64,000 bases of DNA from Staphylococcus sp. KG4-3 (GTDB lineage Bacteria; Bacillota; Bacilli; Staphylococcales; Staphylococcaceae), in contig NZ_CP166245.1 of the NCBI RefSeq assembly GCF_033597815.2, forward strand, positions 1,054,001 through 1,118,000, written 5' to 3'. Shown piece by piece: positions 44,567-54,485 of the stretch. Both the position numbers and the translations under genes were made by a program. The stretch's first letter is position 1. Every line of letters begins with the position of its first letter. The notes beneath the pieces were generated by a model. It worked only from the letters and a program-made list of their open reading frames with translations, did not search any database and had not been told where the DNA came from.

Positions 44567-44917
44567 ATGATCAAATTTGAAATTAAAAACCAAGAAACAG
44601 GTAAAGTAGAAAGTTATTCAAAAGACGTTATCACAATGGGTGAAGCAGAACGTTTTTATGAATGGATGGAAAATCGCGAAAAAGAAGTGGATAAAGAAAA
44701 ACCAGATATGAAAAAAGTGAGAAAAATGGAACGCGATTACTTAGTTAGTTTGTTTGAAAAACAAGGATTAACAGAAGAAGACGTTTTAAATAACATGGGC
44801 ACAAAAACATATTCTCATGTATTAGGTGAAATATTTCGAGAAATCAGCGGCGAAGATGAAGCAGATTCAGAAGATGAAACAAGCCAAGAGGGAAAGACAG
44901 AAGAACAAGCTCAATAA
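44567..44917 (+). CDS. tail assembly chaperone, G-type short form
   Basis: 116 residues; AAGGAG upstream. Helical (GEAERFYEWMENREKEVDKEKPDMKKVRKMERDYLVSLF in pieces) with an acidic end. Place before the tape measure and a second frame downstream fit lambda gpG. The heptamer G GGA AAG (44890-44896) is in the correct phase for a -1 shift 21 bases before its TAA. Confidence 0.88.
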   Translation: MIKFEIKNQETGKVESYSKDVITMGEAERFYEWMENREKEVDKEKPDMKKVRKMERDYLVSLFEKQGLTEEDVLNNMGTKTYSHVLGEIFREISGEDEADSEDETSQEGKTEEQAQ

Positions 44918-45123
44918 AAGAAATTTTATCCAGGTTTAGAAATGCATATGAATTTTGTATGAAAAACTTTGGCTGGACTTTAACAGAAGCTAAAGAACAA
45001 CCTTATCTACAGTTAATTACATTTCTAAGTAGTAATGATAACCAAGATAAAAAACAAGCTAAGTCTAAAAAAGACCAAGAAGTCATTAAAGGTAAAGACT
45101 TAATCAAACTATTCGGTGGATAG
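44890..45123 (+). CDS. tail assembly chaperone T-frame, expressed by -1 frameshift (GT fusion)
   Basis: After slipping on GGGAAAG the ribosome reads GAC AGA AGA ACA ... with no stop until TAG 45121-45123, giving about 75 residues (including KEILSRFRNAYEFCMKNFGW and KDLIKLFGG). No ribosome site is present for independent translation at its start. The GT fusion coats the tape measure protein during tail assembly. The slippery sequence is the one lambda uses. Confidence 0.85.
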   Translation, partial: GKDRRTSSIKEILSRFRNAYEFCMKNFGWTLTEAKEQPYLQLITFLSSNDNQDKKQAKSKKDQEVIKGKDLIKLFGG

Positions 45124-45145
45124 GTAAGAAGGGAGGTACATACAA

Positions 45146-48100
45146 TTGGAAAATATTCAGGGTTACGCGATAAAGAACACCATGGATAATACGGGCGTGG
45201 AACAAGGCATGAAAGGTCTTAAACGCCAAATGGGTGTACTGAGTTCAGAAGTTAAAGCGAATATGTCTAGTTTTGGCAAAGCTGAGAAGTCTGTACAGAA
45301 GTATCAAACACGCATTGATGGACTGAACAATAAAATGAAAGTTCAAAAACGCATGTATGATCAGACTAAAAGTGATTTAAATAATATTAAAAGTGCTTAT
45401 GAAAAAGCATCTAATAGTATCAAACAACAAGAACAAAAAGTCAAAGAGCTTGCCGAAGCACATAAGAAGCAAGATGATGCGATGCGTAAGTCTAATCAAG
45501 AGATGAAAAAGTCTAATAAGGAATTAGACAACGCTAAAGCTAAACAATCTGTATTAAGCGCTGAAAAGGCCAAAGCCAAAACAAAACTCGATGACTTACG
45601 TTCTGCTGAAAAACGTTTGAAAGAATCAGGTAAAGCTTCTACGGAACAAATTAAACAAGCTTCTAATGCGACGAAACAACAACGTGAAGTCCACCAAAAA
45701 TTAATTGCGAGTCATAAAGAAGAAACCGCAAATGTTAAGAAATTAACGCAATCTAACAAAGGCATTACAGAAGAGAATAAAAAAGTTAAAGCTTCTTATA
45801 AACAGTCTAATGACGCAGTTAAAACCGCGGAAAAAGAATATAATAAACTTTCTAAAACAATCAAGGACTATCCAAAAGACTTAGCCAAAGCTGAAAAAGC
45901 TGTGAATAATGAAAAAGTATCGATGAACGGGTTACAAAAAAGTATTGATAAGGCTGAACAAGAGCTGAAACAATTCAATAAAGCTCAAACAATCGCTAAT
46001 AGTTCATACACAAAACATGCTAAGCAACTAGATACTATGTCAGACCGTTACGGAAAAATGGCGGGCAGTGCTAAGTCTGCAGGACGCAATATGACCATGT
46101 ATTTGACCACACCTATTGCAGGTGCGTTTGGTGGTGCTACAAAAGCAGCAATTGATTATGAACAAGCACTTGCAGGTGTTCAAAAGACAACAGATTTTTC
46201 TAGTTCGGAACTTAATAAAATGAGTGATGAAATTTCTAAAATGTCTAAAGAAATGCCATTTGCACAAACTGAAATCGCAGGTGTAGCAGAAGCAGCTGGA
46301 CAGTTAGGTGTTAAAAAATCAGAAATCACTGATTTTACTAAAACTATGTTAGATATGTCTGTGGCGACTAATCTTTCTTCTGAAGAAGCAGCAACTGAAT
46401 TTGCAAGATTTGCGAATGCCGCAGGTATGCCAATTGAAGATGTAGATAAATTAGGTTCAGCCGTTGTTAACTTAGGGAATACTACAGCTACAACTGAAAA
46501 AGAAATTGTAGAAATGGGTCAACGTTTAGCAGGTGCAGGCGCACAAGCTGGCTTTAGTGGTGACCAAATTATGAGTATTTCAGCAGCGATGTCATCTGTA
46601 GGTATTGAAGCAGAGTCTGGTGGTACAGCGATGACTCAAATATTTAACAAGATGACAAAAGCTACTGCTGATGGCGGAGAAACCCTTGAAAACTTTGCTA
46701 AAACAGCAGGGATGTCAGGCGAAGAATTCGCAAGTGTTTGGGAAAAGAACCCTACAAAGGCATTATCTGCGTTTGTTGAAGGGTTAAGTAATACAGAAGG
46801 TGGCGCCAAAGGCGTGTTAAAAGCACTTGATAGCGTTGGTATCAAGGGTGTTCGTGAAGCTGATACAATCCGTAGATTATCCAATAATCATGAAGTGCTT
46901 GATAAAGCGCTCAAAACTGGGTCTGAGGGTTGGAAAGAAAATAACGCATTAACAAATGAAGCTAAAACACGTTATAAAACGATGGGCTCACAACTGAAAA
47001 TATTTAAAAATCAAGTTGTCGATTTAGGTATCGATATTGGTAATACGATTGCCCCTGCCGTTGTAGCAGCAACTAAAACAATCGGTGGATTTGTTGAAGG
47101 TTTTGAAAAATTACCCAAACCGGTTAAAGCTGTTGGAATAGGTTTAGGTGTTGTAGCAGCAGCTACTGGTCCTTTGGTTTTAGGATTTGGAATGGTTGCA
47201 GGCGCACTTTCTAAAGCAACTAAAGGCTATGCGCAACTTAATCGACGCATGGCTGAAAACTCAGCAGAAGCTGCGATTAACGCTGGAGCAAATAAAGCGA
47301 ATGCAGGCGCAATTGCTACCTCAGGTAAGAGCGCTAAAGGGTCATCAGGTTTATTTGGACGCTTTGGCAAATCAGCAGGTAAAGCCAATGGCAAACTTAG
47401 TTTGTTAGGCGAGTCTTCAAAATTCCTAGGTGGAAGCGTTAAAACCTTAGGTAAAGGCATCTTAAGATTTGCGACTGGACCTTTGGGTATTGCTTTAGGA
47501 GCAATAACCCTTTTAGGAACTGGATTTAAAACAGCTTATGATAAAATTGGCTGGTTTAAAGACGGGGTAGATGGTATTGGCGAATTTATTAAAGTCTTCA
47601 CTAGTGGAACAATTGAACAAGTTCAAAAACTTGGGAGTTGGTTTTCTAAAACAGGTAGCCAAGTAAAAGAAAGTTTCTTTGATGAAATGAAAAAAGGCTA
47701 TAAAGATTTAGATGATGACGATTTATTAAAAAAAGCAGGCGATGGCTTTAAAAAATTTATGGAAACAGCTGGTAGAGCCTCAGATAAAGCAACAGACACA
47801 ACTAAAGTTTTAGGCAAAGGTGTTTCTAAAGAAACTGAAAAAGCGCTTGATAAGTATGTTAAGTATTCAGAAGATACAACGCGTGTTTTATCAGATATTA
47901 AACTAAATCATGGTAAGATTACGAATAAAATGCGCAATCAACTTGAAACATCTGTACAAAAAGGTGGAGAAGAAGCATTAAAGCAAGTTAAAAAGCGTAA
48001 CAAAAAAGTATCTGATGAACTGAAAGATATGCTTAAAAACAGTGAAGCTTTTACTGCTCAAGAAAAGCAAGATATGATTCAAAAGAATCAAGAGGCTTCT

Positions 48101-51100
48101 GATGCAAAGGTTAAAAAACTACAAGACCTTAACCGTGAAATCGAAGAACTAGAGCTCAAACAGTTTAACGACGGTAAACTCACAGCGCAAGAAGAAAAAG
48201 ATTTAAAAGCTAAACTAGAAGAACGTAACCGCATAACAACTGAAACTTTAACAAAAGGTCAAAAAGAACAACAAGCCATATTATCAAGAATGAATGCAAA
48301 TACTGGTGCTATTGATACCCAAGAAGCAAGTGATGCAATTAAAGATTCTGTTAAAGCTGAGAAAAAAGCGAAAAAAGAAGCTAAAAAACAACGTGATAAA
48401 GATGTTATTCAAGCTGATGATTTACTTGCTTATGGTGAAATTGATCAAAAAGAACATGATAAGCGTATTGGAGAAATTAAAGATGCTTATGATGAAGCTA
48501 TAGAAACTGCTGAGGGAAAAACGGAAGAGGTACGCAAATCAGTTAAAAAGAGCAATAAAGATATAACTGATGATATGGATATGACTACAGGTAAAGTTTA
48601 TTCTAATTCAGAAAAACAATGGAATAAATTTACTGGTGATATGTCAGATGCGTTTTCTGAAATGGGCAAAAACTACAACAAATTCAAAGAAAATATGAGT
48701 GATGTAGGTAGTTCTATTTCAAGTTTTTTTACGGAAACGGATTGGAAACAGCTTATTAATGACAGCTTAGGTAATGTTGGTGAGTGGATAGCTACACCAT
48801 TCAAAGCTGCAGGTGAAAGTATTGGTAGTGCCGTTTCTTATTGGCAAGAAAATATTTCTGAAGCTGGCGAAGATATCAAAGGTGGCTTTGACTCACTCAC
48901 AGGTTGGTTCTCTGAACAAGGTCAAGAATTCTGGGGAGCACTTCAAGATGGTTGGAACATTGCCATAGAAAATGGCGGAGATTTATGGAAGTCTTTAACA
49001 GGTTGGTTGTCTGAAAAGTGGGAAAGTAGCAAAGAATGGTTTTCAGAAAAAGGTGGTCACATCTGGTCTGGCATTAAAAATGGTTGGAACAATGCTTTAG
49101 AGACAGGCGGTAATCTGTGGTCTTCCTTAACTGGCTGGCTTGGTGAAAAATGGGAAGATACGAAAACATGGTTTTCTCAAAAAGGTCACAGTATCTGGTC
49201 AAATATCAAAATAGGTTGGAATAACGGACTAGAAACAGGTGGCAATCTTTGGTCATCATTGACAAGTTGGCTCGGTGAAAAGTGGGAGGAAACTAAAACG
49301 TGGTTTTCCCAAAAAGGCGGTCATATTTGGTCTAACATTAAAGCAGGTTGGAATAATGCGCTTGAAACTGGAGGCAATCTCTGGTCATCGATTACTAATA
49401 AACTCGGTGAAAGTTGGGAAAATACCAAAGGTTGGTTTAGTGAAAAAGGCCGAAATATTCAACAATCATTCAAAAATGGTTGGAATTCTGCTTGGGACAC
49501 AGCAGGTAATATTTGGGGCAAAGTAACGAAAGGCGTATCTGATACTTGGGAAAATGTGAAGACATCAACCCGTGACAAACTCGAAGAAGCTAAAGGTACT
49601 GCGACCGATAAAACAAAAGGTATTTGGAAAAATACATCTAAATGGTTTGGCGATACTTACAATACAGCGAAAGACAAAGTAACAGGTGTTTATACTAAAA
49701 CGCGTGATAAATTTACAGACGCTGCAGGTAAAGTATGGGATAAATCTAAATCAGCATACGATGGTACGAAAAAATGGTTTGGTGAAACTTATGAGAAAGC
49801 TAAAACAAAGGTCACAGGTGTTTATAATCAAGCAAAAGGTAAATTTACCGATACCGCTAGTACAGCTTGGGATAAATCGAAATCTACGTGGAAAGGTACG
49901 AGTAAATATTTCGGTCAAGCTTATAGTTCTGTTAAAACTAATGTAAGTAACATGTGGGGCAAAGCTAAAACAAGTTTCGGTAATATTGCTGGTGAAGGCT
50001 GGAAAAAAGCGAAGTCTGTTTATAAAGGTTTCAAAAAATGGCTAGGTGATACACTACAATGGATTAAAGATGTCGGCGCCGATATGGGTAAAGCTGCAGG
50101 CGATTTAGGTAAAAAAGTTGCCAACAAAGCTATTGGCGGTTTGAATGGCATGATTGGTGGCGTTAATAAAATATCTAAAGCGATCACAGGTAAAGATAAA
50201 CTTATCGATGAAATACCTCGTTTAGCTACAGGTACTTATGATGGTTCAACGCTCTCTACGGATTCAAATGGTGGTTTAAGACAACCAACGGTTGCGATGG
50301 TCAATGATAAAGGGCCAGGTAATGGACCAGGCGGACGTACACAAGAGCTCATTCAACGTAAAGATGGCTCAATCGACGCGCCACAAGGTAAAAATACAAT
50401 TGTGGGCTTAGGTAAAGGCGACGGCGTTATTAACGCTAGACATACGCACAAACTCCAAGAACAAGGCATAATACCTAAAAGGTTATCAACGGGCACAGGG
50501 ACTAAAATACCTCGTTTCTCTAAAGGAAACAAAAAAGACTTGTACGAAGATATTATCGATGGTGCAGCTAATATAAGTAAAAATGTGAGCGGTAAAATAT
50601 CTGATGGTTATCACAGTGCGAAAAAAGCAGGTAGCGACGCCAAAGATACTGTTGAAGACTTAGGAAGTAAAGGCTTAGAAAAAGTTAAAGACGGTGCATC
50701 ATGGCTAGGCGATAAAATTGGAGATGTTTGGAAATATGTTAAACATCCGGGTAAATTAGTGAACAAAGTCATGGATAGTATCGGCATCAACTTCGGGGGC
50801 GGCGATAACGCTACTGTTAATTTAGTTAAAGCTGCTTATAAAAACTTGAAATCTTCATTGGTAGAGAAAGTGAAAGACTGGTTTACAGAAGCTGAAGGTG
50901 GAGATGGTGACGCTAGTTGGTTACCATGGGACAATATCTTACAAACATTTGGTAACTATACAGGCGGCTTAATGTTCAATGGTGGTAAACACTATGGTAT
51001 TGACTTTGGTATGCCAACAGGTACTAAAATCAAAGCTTTAACCGATGGTAAAATATCACAAGCAGACGCAGTCGCAGGTGGCGGTGGTAATCAAATTACA

Positions 51101-52039
51101 CTTGATGAGCCTGGTGGTAAATGGTATCAGTGGTACATGCATATGAGTAAAATAATTGCTAAAAAGGGACAAAAAGTAAGCGCTGGAGATGTCATTGGCT
51201 TATCAGGTAGTACAGGTAACTCAACAACACCTCACTTACACATTCAGCGTATGAAAGGTTACCCATCTAACGAAACAGCTGTTAACCCTATGGGCTGGTT
51301 AAAATCACTTAAAAGTGGTGGTCAAAATAAATCAGCTAAAAAATGGTCAGGTGATATTAAAAAGGCTGCTAGTGAAATGAATGTAAAATTAAGAGGTAAT
51401 GACTTAAATAACATTATTTCTCTCATTCACAATGAGTCGGGCGGAAATGCAGGAGTCACACAAGGAAATATTGGTGACATTAATAATATTAATGGTACAC
51501 CAGCACAAGGCCTATTACAGTATGTACCTAGTACATTTAAGAATTATGCTGTTAAAGGTCATGGCAATATAAAAAATGGTTATGATCAATTACTCGCTTT
51601 CTTTAACAACAAGAATTGGCGGACACAATTCAATCCTAACGGTGGTTGGTCTCCAACAGGACCAAGAAAATATGAAAATGGTGGCATCTCTACAACACAT
51701 AAACTTGCTGAAATTAGTGAGCGTAATAGAGCGGAAGCTATCATTCCACTTCATAAATCTAAACGTAATCGTGCGGTTGGTTTGATGGAGAAAGCAATGA
51801 CAGCGATTGGCATGGATAATGGTTCTGCAAATGTCACAGTGAACAACGATAATTCAACGATGGAAAAACTACTACAACAAGTTGTTCAATTGAATGACAC
51901 GAACAATCGTATGCAACAAACAATCATTAAATTGTTGAGCGGCAATAATAATAACATGAGTAAGAATGAGGTTATGAATATCTTTAGTCAATTGTTAGGT
52001 AGTAAAGCTAATTTAGACAATTTTAACCAGGGTTTTTAA
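45146..52039 (+). CDS. tail tape measure protein with M23 and lysozyme-like domains
   Basis: 2297 residues from a TTG start (GGGAGG upstream). Long coiled coils fill residues 10-300; the TP901-type core (about 330-640) and hydrophobic segments (about 655-685 and 775-800) follow; residues 1269-1640 are built of 44-residue Trp/Phe-rich units. Near the C terminus lie an M23 domain (HYGID at 1949-1953, HLH at 2030-2032) and a soluble transglycosylase-like domain (Glu2097 in HNESGGN). It sets tail length and would cleave peptidoglycan during DNA entry. All M23 ligands are intact. Confidence 0.96.
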   Translation: MENIQGYAIKNTMDNTGVEQGMKGLKRQMGVLSSEVKANMSSFGKAEKSVQKYQTRIDGLNNKMKVQKRMYDQTKSDLNNIKSAYEKASNSIKQQEQKVKELAEAHKKQDDAMRKSNQEMKKSNKELDNAKAKQSVLSAEKAKAKTKLDDLRSAEKRLKESGKASTEQIKQASNATKQQREVHQKLIASHKEETANVKKLTQSNKGITEENKKVKASYKQSNDAVKTAEKEYNKLSKTIKDYPKDLAKAEKAVNNEKVSMNGLQKSIDKAEQELKQFNKAQTIANSSYTKHAKQLDTMSDRYGKMAGSAKSAGRNMTMYLTTPIAGAFGGATKAAIDYEQALAGVQKTTDFSSSELNKMSDEISKMSKEMPFAQTEIAGVAEAAGQLGVKKSEITDFTKTMLDMSVATNLSSEEAATEFARFANAAGMPIEDVDKLGSAVVNLGNTTATTEKEIVEMGQRLAGAGAQAGFSGDQIMSISAAMSSVGIEAESGGTAMTQIFNKMTKATADGGETLENFAKTAGMSGEEFASVWEKNPTKALSAFVEGLSNTEGGAKGVLKALDSVGIKGVREADTIRRLSNNHEVLDKALKTGSEGWKENNALTNEAKTRYKTMGSQLKIFKNQVVDLGIDIGNTIAPAVVAATKTIGGFVEGFEKLPKPVKAVGIGLGVVAAATGPLVLGFGMVAGALSKATKGYAQLNRRMAENSAEAAINAGANKANAGAIATSGKSAKGSSGLFGRFGKSAGKANGKLSLLGESSKFLGGSVKTLGKGILRFATGPLGIALGAITLLGTGFKTAYDKIGWFKDGVDGIGEFIKVFTSGTIEQVQKLGSWFSKTGSQVKESFFDEMKKGYKDLDDDDLLKKAGDGFKKFMETAGRASDKATDTTKVLGKGVSKETEKALDKYVKYSEDTTRVLSDIKLNHGKITNKMRNQLETSVQKGGEEALKQVKKRNKKVSDELKDMLKNSEAFTAQEKQDMIQKNQEASDAKVKKLQDLNREIEELELKQFNDGKLTAQEEKDLKAKLEERNRITTETLTKGQKEQQAILSRMNANTGAIDTQEASDAIKDSVKAEKKAKKEAKKQRDKDVIQADDLLAYGEIDQKEHDKRIGEIKDAYDEAIETAEGKTEEVRKSVKKSNKDITDDMDMTTGKVYSNSEKQWNKFTGDMSDAFSEMGKNYNKFKENMSDVGSSISSFFTETDWKQLINDSLGNVGEWIATPFKAAGESIGSAVSYWQENISEAGEDIKGGFDSLTGWFSEQGQEFWGALQDGWNIAIENGGDLWKSLTGWLSEKWESSKEWFSEKGGHIWSGIKNGWNNALETGGNLWSSLTGWLGEKWEDTKTWFSQKGHSIWSNIKIGWNNGLETGGNLWSSLTSWLGEKWEETKTWFSQKGGHIWSNIKAGWNNALETGGNLWSSITNKLGESWENTKGWFSEKGRNIQQSFKNGWNSAWDTAGNIWGKVTKGVSDTWENVKTSTRDKLEEAKGTATDKTKGIWKNTSKWFGDTYNTAKDKVTGVYTKTRDKFTDAAGKVWDKSKSAYDGTKKWFGETYEKAKTKVTGVYNQAKGKFTDTASTAWDKSKSTWKGTSKYFGQAYSSVKTNVSNMWGKAKTSFGNIAGEGWKKAKSVYKGFKKWLGDTLQWIKDVGADMGKAAGDLGKKVANKAIGGLNGMIGGVNKISKAITGKDKLIDEIPRLATGTYDGSTLSTDSNGGLRQPTVAMVNDKGPGNGPGGRTQELIQRKDGSIDAPQGKNTIVGLGKGDGVINARHTHKLQEQGIIPKRLSTGTGTKIPRFSKGNKKDLYEDIIDGAANISKNVSGKISDGYHSAKKAGSDAKDTVEDLGSKGLEKVKDGASWLGDKIGDVWKYVKHPGKLVNKVMDSIGINFGGGDNATVNLVKAAYKNLKSSLVEKVKDWFTEAEGGDGDASWLPWDNILQTFGNYTGGLMFNGGKHYGIDFGMPTGTKIKALTDGKISQADAVAGGGGNQITLDEPGGKWYQWYMHMSKIIAKKGQKVSAGDVIGLSGSTGNSTTPHLHIQRMKGYPSNETAVNPMGWLKSLKSGGQNKSAKKWSGDIKKAASEMNVKLRGNDLNNIISLIHNESGGNAGVTQGNIGDINNINGTPAQGLLQYVPSTFKNYAVKGHGNIKNGYDQLLAFFNNKNWRTQFNPNGGWSPTGPRKYENGGISTTHKLAEISERNRAEAIIPLHKSKRNRAVGLMEKAMTAIGMDNGSANVTVNNDNSTMEKLLQQVVQLNDTNNRMQQTIIKLLSGNNNNMSKNEVMNIFSQLLGSKANLDNFNQGF
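48950..49609 (+). repeat. 132-bp (44-residue) in-frame repeats in the tape measure gene
   Basis: Copies of a unit starting GGTTGGAA begin at 48950, 49082, 49214, 49346 and 49478, exactly 132 bases apart. Each codes 44 residues (GWNNALETGGNLW ... WLGEKW ... WFSQKG). A second diverged 44-residue family (KWFGETYEKAKTKVTGVY) follows at about 49645-50040. 44 is four times 11, the period of Trp/Phe reported in TP901-1-like tape measures. Confidence 0.85.
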
Positions 52040-52052
52040 ATAGGAGGTTTAT

Positions 52053-52889
52053 ATGATAGACGGCAGATGGATGAAAATCATAACCCAAGAAGGCACTTAT
52101 GATATAAACGATATCTTATCTAATTTTATTTTCTTAGAAGCTAAAGCTTCATATCCAAATGAAAATAATGAAAGCAACGCATTTCAAGGTGTGGACGGCG
52201 AGTTACCAACAGTAGCCACGTTCGCACCTTTTAATTTAGAAGTAAGTTGCGGTTTTGATGGTATTGATGAAAATGACCGTAATTTAGCAGAATTAAAATT
52301 AAGACAACTGTTTTTTAGACGACAACCCTATTACATCATCACGTCAGACAATCCGGGGTTGAAATATCGTGCGAATAACCCAGATGTAAATCCTGATTAT
52401 TTAGATTTCTCAGCAATTAAGTTTGATATGACTTTTAGTTGTCGAGATGGCTATGCCGAAACGGTCAAAGAAACAGATGAGTACAGTTTATCAAACGGTA
52501 ATTGGCAATTCGGTGTCGATTTATTGGCAGATGATGAAATTAAATATAAACATGATACCACAAGATTTCGAATTTACAACGGTTCTTCAGATACAATCAA
52601 CCCTTTATTAAGACATAAATTTAAGTTATTGATTAATATCGATGCACCTAAAGGCTTTAAAATCATTAATCATACAACAGGTAATACATTTGAATATAAA
52701 AAAAGCATTAAGCAAAATCAACAACTTATATTAAAAGGTGTACACCCAATACTTGATGGTAAACGTGTAGGCATTGATACAAATCGACAATGGTTAACGC
52801 TTAAAGAAGGCTTTAACGATATTGAAATTACAGGCGAGCATATCGGAGGGGCAAGGACCCAATGGATATTCCCGTTTATATTTAAGTAG
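52053..52889 (+). CDS. distal tail protein (Dit)
   Basis: 278 residues, TAGGAGG upstream. The Sipho_tail/Dit layout is seen: an N-terminal belt-forming beta domain (LEVSCGFDGIDENDRNLAELKLRQLFF in pieces, YYIITSDNPGLKYRA) and a C-terminal galectin-like part (LLINIDAPKGFKIINHTTG, WLTLKEGFNDIEITG). It forms the hexameric hub between tube and baseplate. Confidence 0.87.
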   Translation: MIDGRWMKIITQEGTYDINDILSNFIFLEAKASYPNENNESNAFQGVDGELPTVATFAPFNLEVSCGFDGIDENDRNLAELKLRQLFFRRQPYYIITSDNPGLKYRANNPDVNPDYLDFSAIKFDMTFSCRDGYAETVKETDEYSLSNGNWQFGVDLLADDEIKYKHDTTRFRIYNGSSDTINPLLRHKFKLLINIDAPKGFKIINHTTGNTFEYKKSIKQNQQLILKGVHPILDGKRVGIDTNRQWLTLKEGFNDIEITGEHIGGARTQWIFPFIFK

Positions 52890-52898
52890 GTGAATAAC

Positions 52899-54485
52899 TT
52901 GGATGCATTAGTTTTAAAAAATAAAAAAGGCACATTTGCGGAGATAATCACGGATTTTGATTTCGGTTCTTTTAAATATGAATATGAAAAGAATAATGAG
53001 CGTTCGATTAGTTTCACTTTATATAAAACATCTAATAACGCAGATATATTTGATTATTTAGTTAATGAAGCTTTTATAGAGTGGCAAGGGCAATTATACG
53101 TCATTAAATCAACATCTATAAAATACGATGGCCTTAAACTTACGAATGAAGTTGTAGCTAAACATATCTTTATGGAGTTTCAAAAGCATTATATTCAAAA
53201 AGATATGGATGTCGAAAGTGAAAGTAGTGATGAAGATGAAGACGATAGTACACCGACCATGACTTTAGAACAATATCTTGATTTTGGTTTTAAAGACAAT
53301 AAATTGGGTTTTGAATATGAAATTAGAGGTCAATTTCAAAAACGTGTACCTGTCGATGATTTAGGCGGTAAAAATGGGGTTGAACATGTATCAGAAGGTG
53401 CAGAATTATTTAATTATATCTATTTTGCTGATAATAAGAAATATTATATTTATGATGAAGCAACCTTCTACGAAATGTCCGATATGCCTTTGATTTACTT
53501 ATATAATTCAAGTGAAGCTACGGTTACAACGACAACCACGGATATATTTAATTATATTCAAGGATACGGTAAGAAAAAGACTAAAAAAGAAACACAAAAC
53601 TATAACCCTATTAAACCTAAAGACTTGAATTACTCAGGTACCTTTATTAAAGAAGGCACTTGGCGTACAGAAAAAGTAGGCGCAAGTTATACGAAAACAT
53701 TTGAATGTGAACATGGTAACGAAACGCTTGAATGGACATTAAAGAAAATGTCTAAAGGTGGCATACTCGATGTTTATTTAGATGGTGAAAAAATTGATAC
53801 TTATGAGTGTTACAGTAAAAACGCGAAAAGTGAAAAAATTGTGATCGCGCAAGATCTGGCGAAAGGCAAACACACATTTAAAGCTGTATTTAGAGGTGCG
53901 AAAAAGGGTGTGGATTACAAAAAATCTGAGCCATGTATGTATGTCGGTACTGAGAAATCAACTGTATTAAATTTAACAGCTAAACTTAAAGGTCAAGACG
54001 CTTATCATACGTATGCCGATTACACATCACCTAATTATGATGGTGGCGACATTGCCGAAGCACCCACAATATTTGATGATAATATCACAAATAAAGATGA
54101 ATTACGTGAAAGGCTTAAAGAAGAACTCAACGATCAACCAACGGTTGAAGTTTCTACAAACTATCTTGGTAGTGTAGAAGACAAACAATACATTACCAAT
54201 GACGATATTAAAGAAAATAATAAAATACGTTTTATTCATCAACCCTTAGGTTTTAATTTAGATTTAAAAGTTGTGAAAATTACTGTGTCACATCCATTAC
54301 TTGATGAACCAGTAGAAGTCGATTTTAGTAATTCACCTAAAGATATTTTAAAAATGCAGCAACAAACAACCAAGGCTATTAGAAAATTTAATAAACAAAG
54401 TAAAGGCGATTCACTTAGTGAGTCGCCTATTTCTATGGCAGAAAATTACTCAGATATTGTAGGAGTGACATTATTAGATGACTGA
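52899..54485 (+). CDS. tail-associated protein (Tal-like, prophage endopeptidase tail family)
   Basis: 528 residues from TTG 52899, the best spaced to AGGTGA; a GTG nine bases earlier overlaps that site. The N-terminal 380 residues follow the gp44-like hub fold (DALVLKNKKGTFAEIITDFDFGS, FKYEYEKNNERSISFTLY). An inserted region (WRTEKVGASYTKTFECEHGN ... LDVYLDGEKIDTYEC) looks like a carbohydrate-binding-type beta sandwich. Near the end an 11-bp hairpin (54404-54428) lies in the coding sequence. It caps the tail tube. Confidence 0.85.
   Translation: MDALVLKNKKGTFAEIITDFDFGSFKYEYEKNNERSISFTLYKTSNNADIFDYLVNEAFIEWQGQLYVIKSTSIKYDGLKLTNEVVAKHIFMEFQKHYIQKDMDVESESSDEDEDDSTPTMTLEQYLDFGFKDNKLGFEYEIRGQFQKRVPVDDLGGKNGVEHVSEGAELFNYIYFADNKKYYIYDEATFYEMSDMPLIYLYNSSEATVTTTTTDIFNYIQGYGKKKTKKETQNYNPIKPKDLNYSGTFIKEGTWRTEKVGASYTKTFECEHGNETLEWTLKKMSKGGILDVYLDGEKIDTYECYSKNAKSEKIVIAQDLAKGKHTFKAVFRGAKKGVDYKKSEPCMYVGTEKSTVLNLTAKLKGQDAYHTYADYTSPNYDGGDIAEAPTIFDDNITNKDELRERLKEELNDQPTVEVSTNYLGSVEDKQYITNDDIKENNKIRFIHQPLGFNLDLKVVKITVSHPLLDEPVEVDFSNSPKDILKMQQQTTKAIRKFNKQSKGDSLSESPISMAENYSDIVGVTLLDD

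Noticed and set aside
48950..49609. Regular 132-bp repeats considered as a CRISPR array
   Set aside because: The period is a multiple of three, the units are in frame in one gene, and there are no short repeats with unique spacers.
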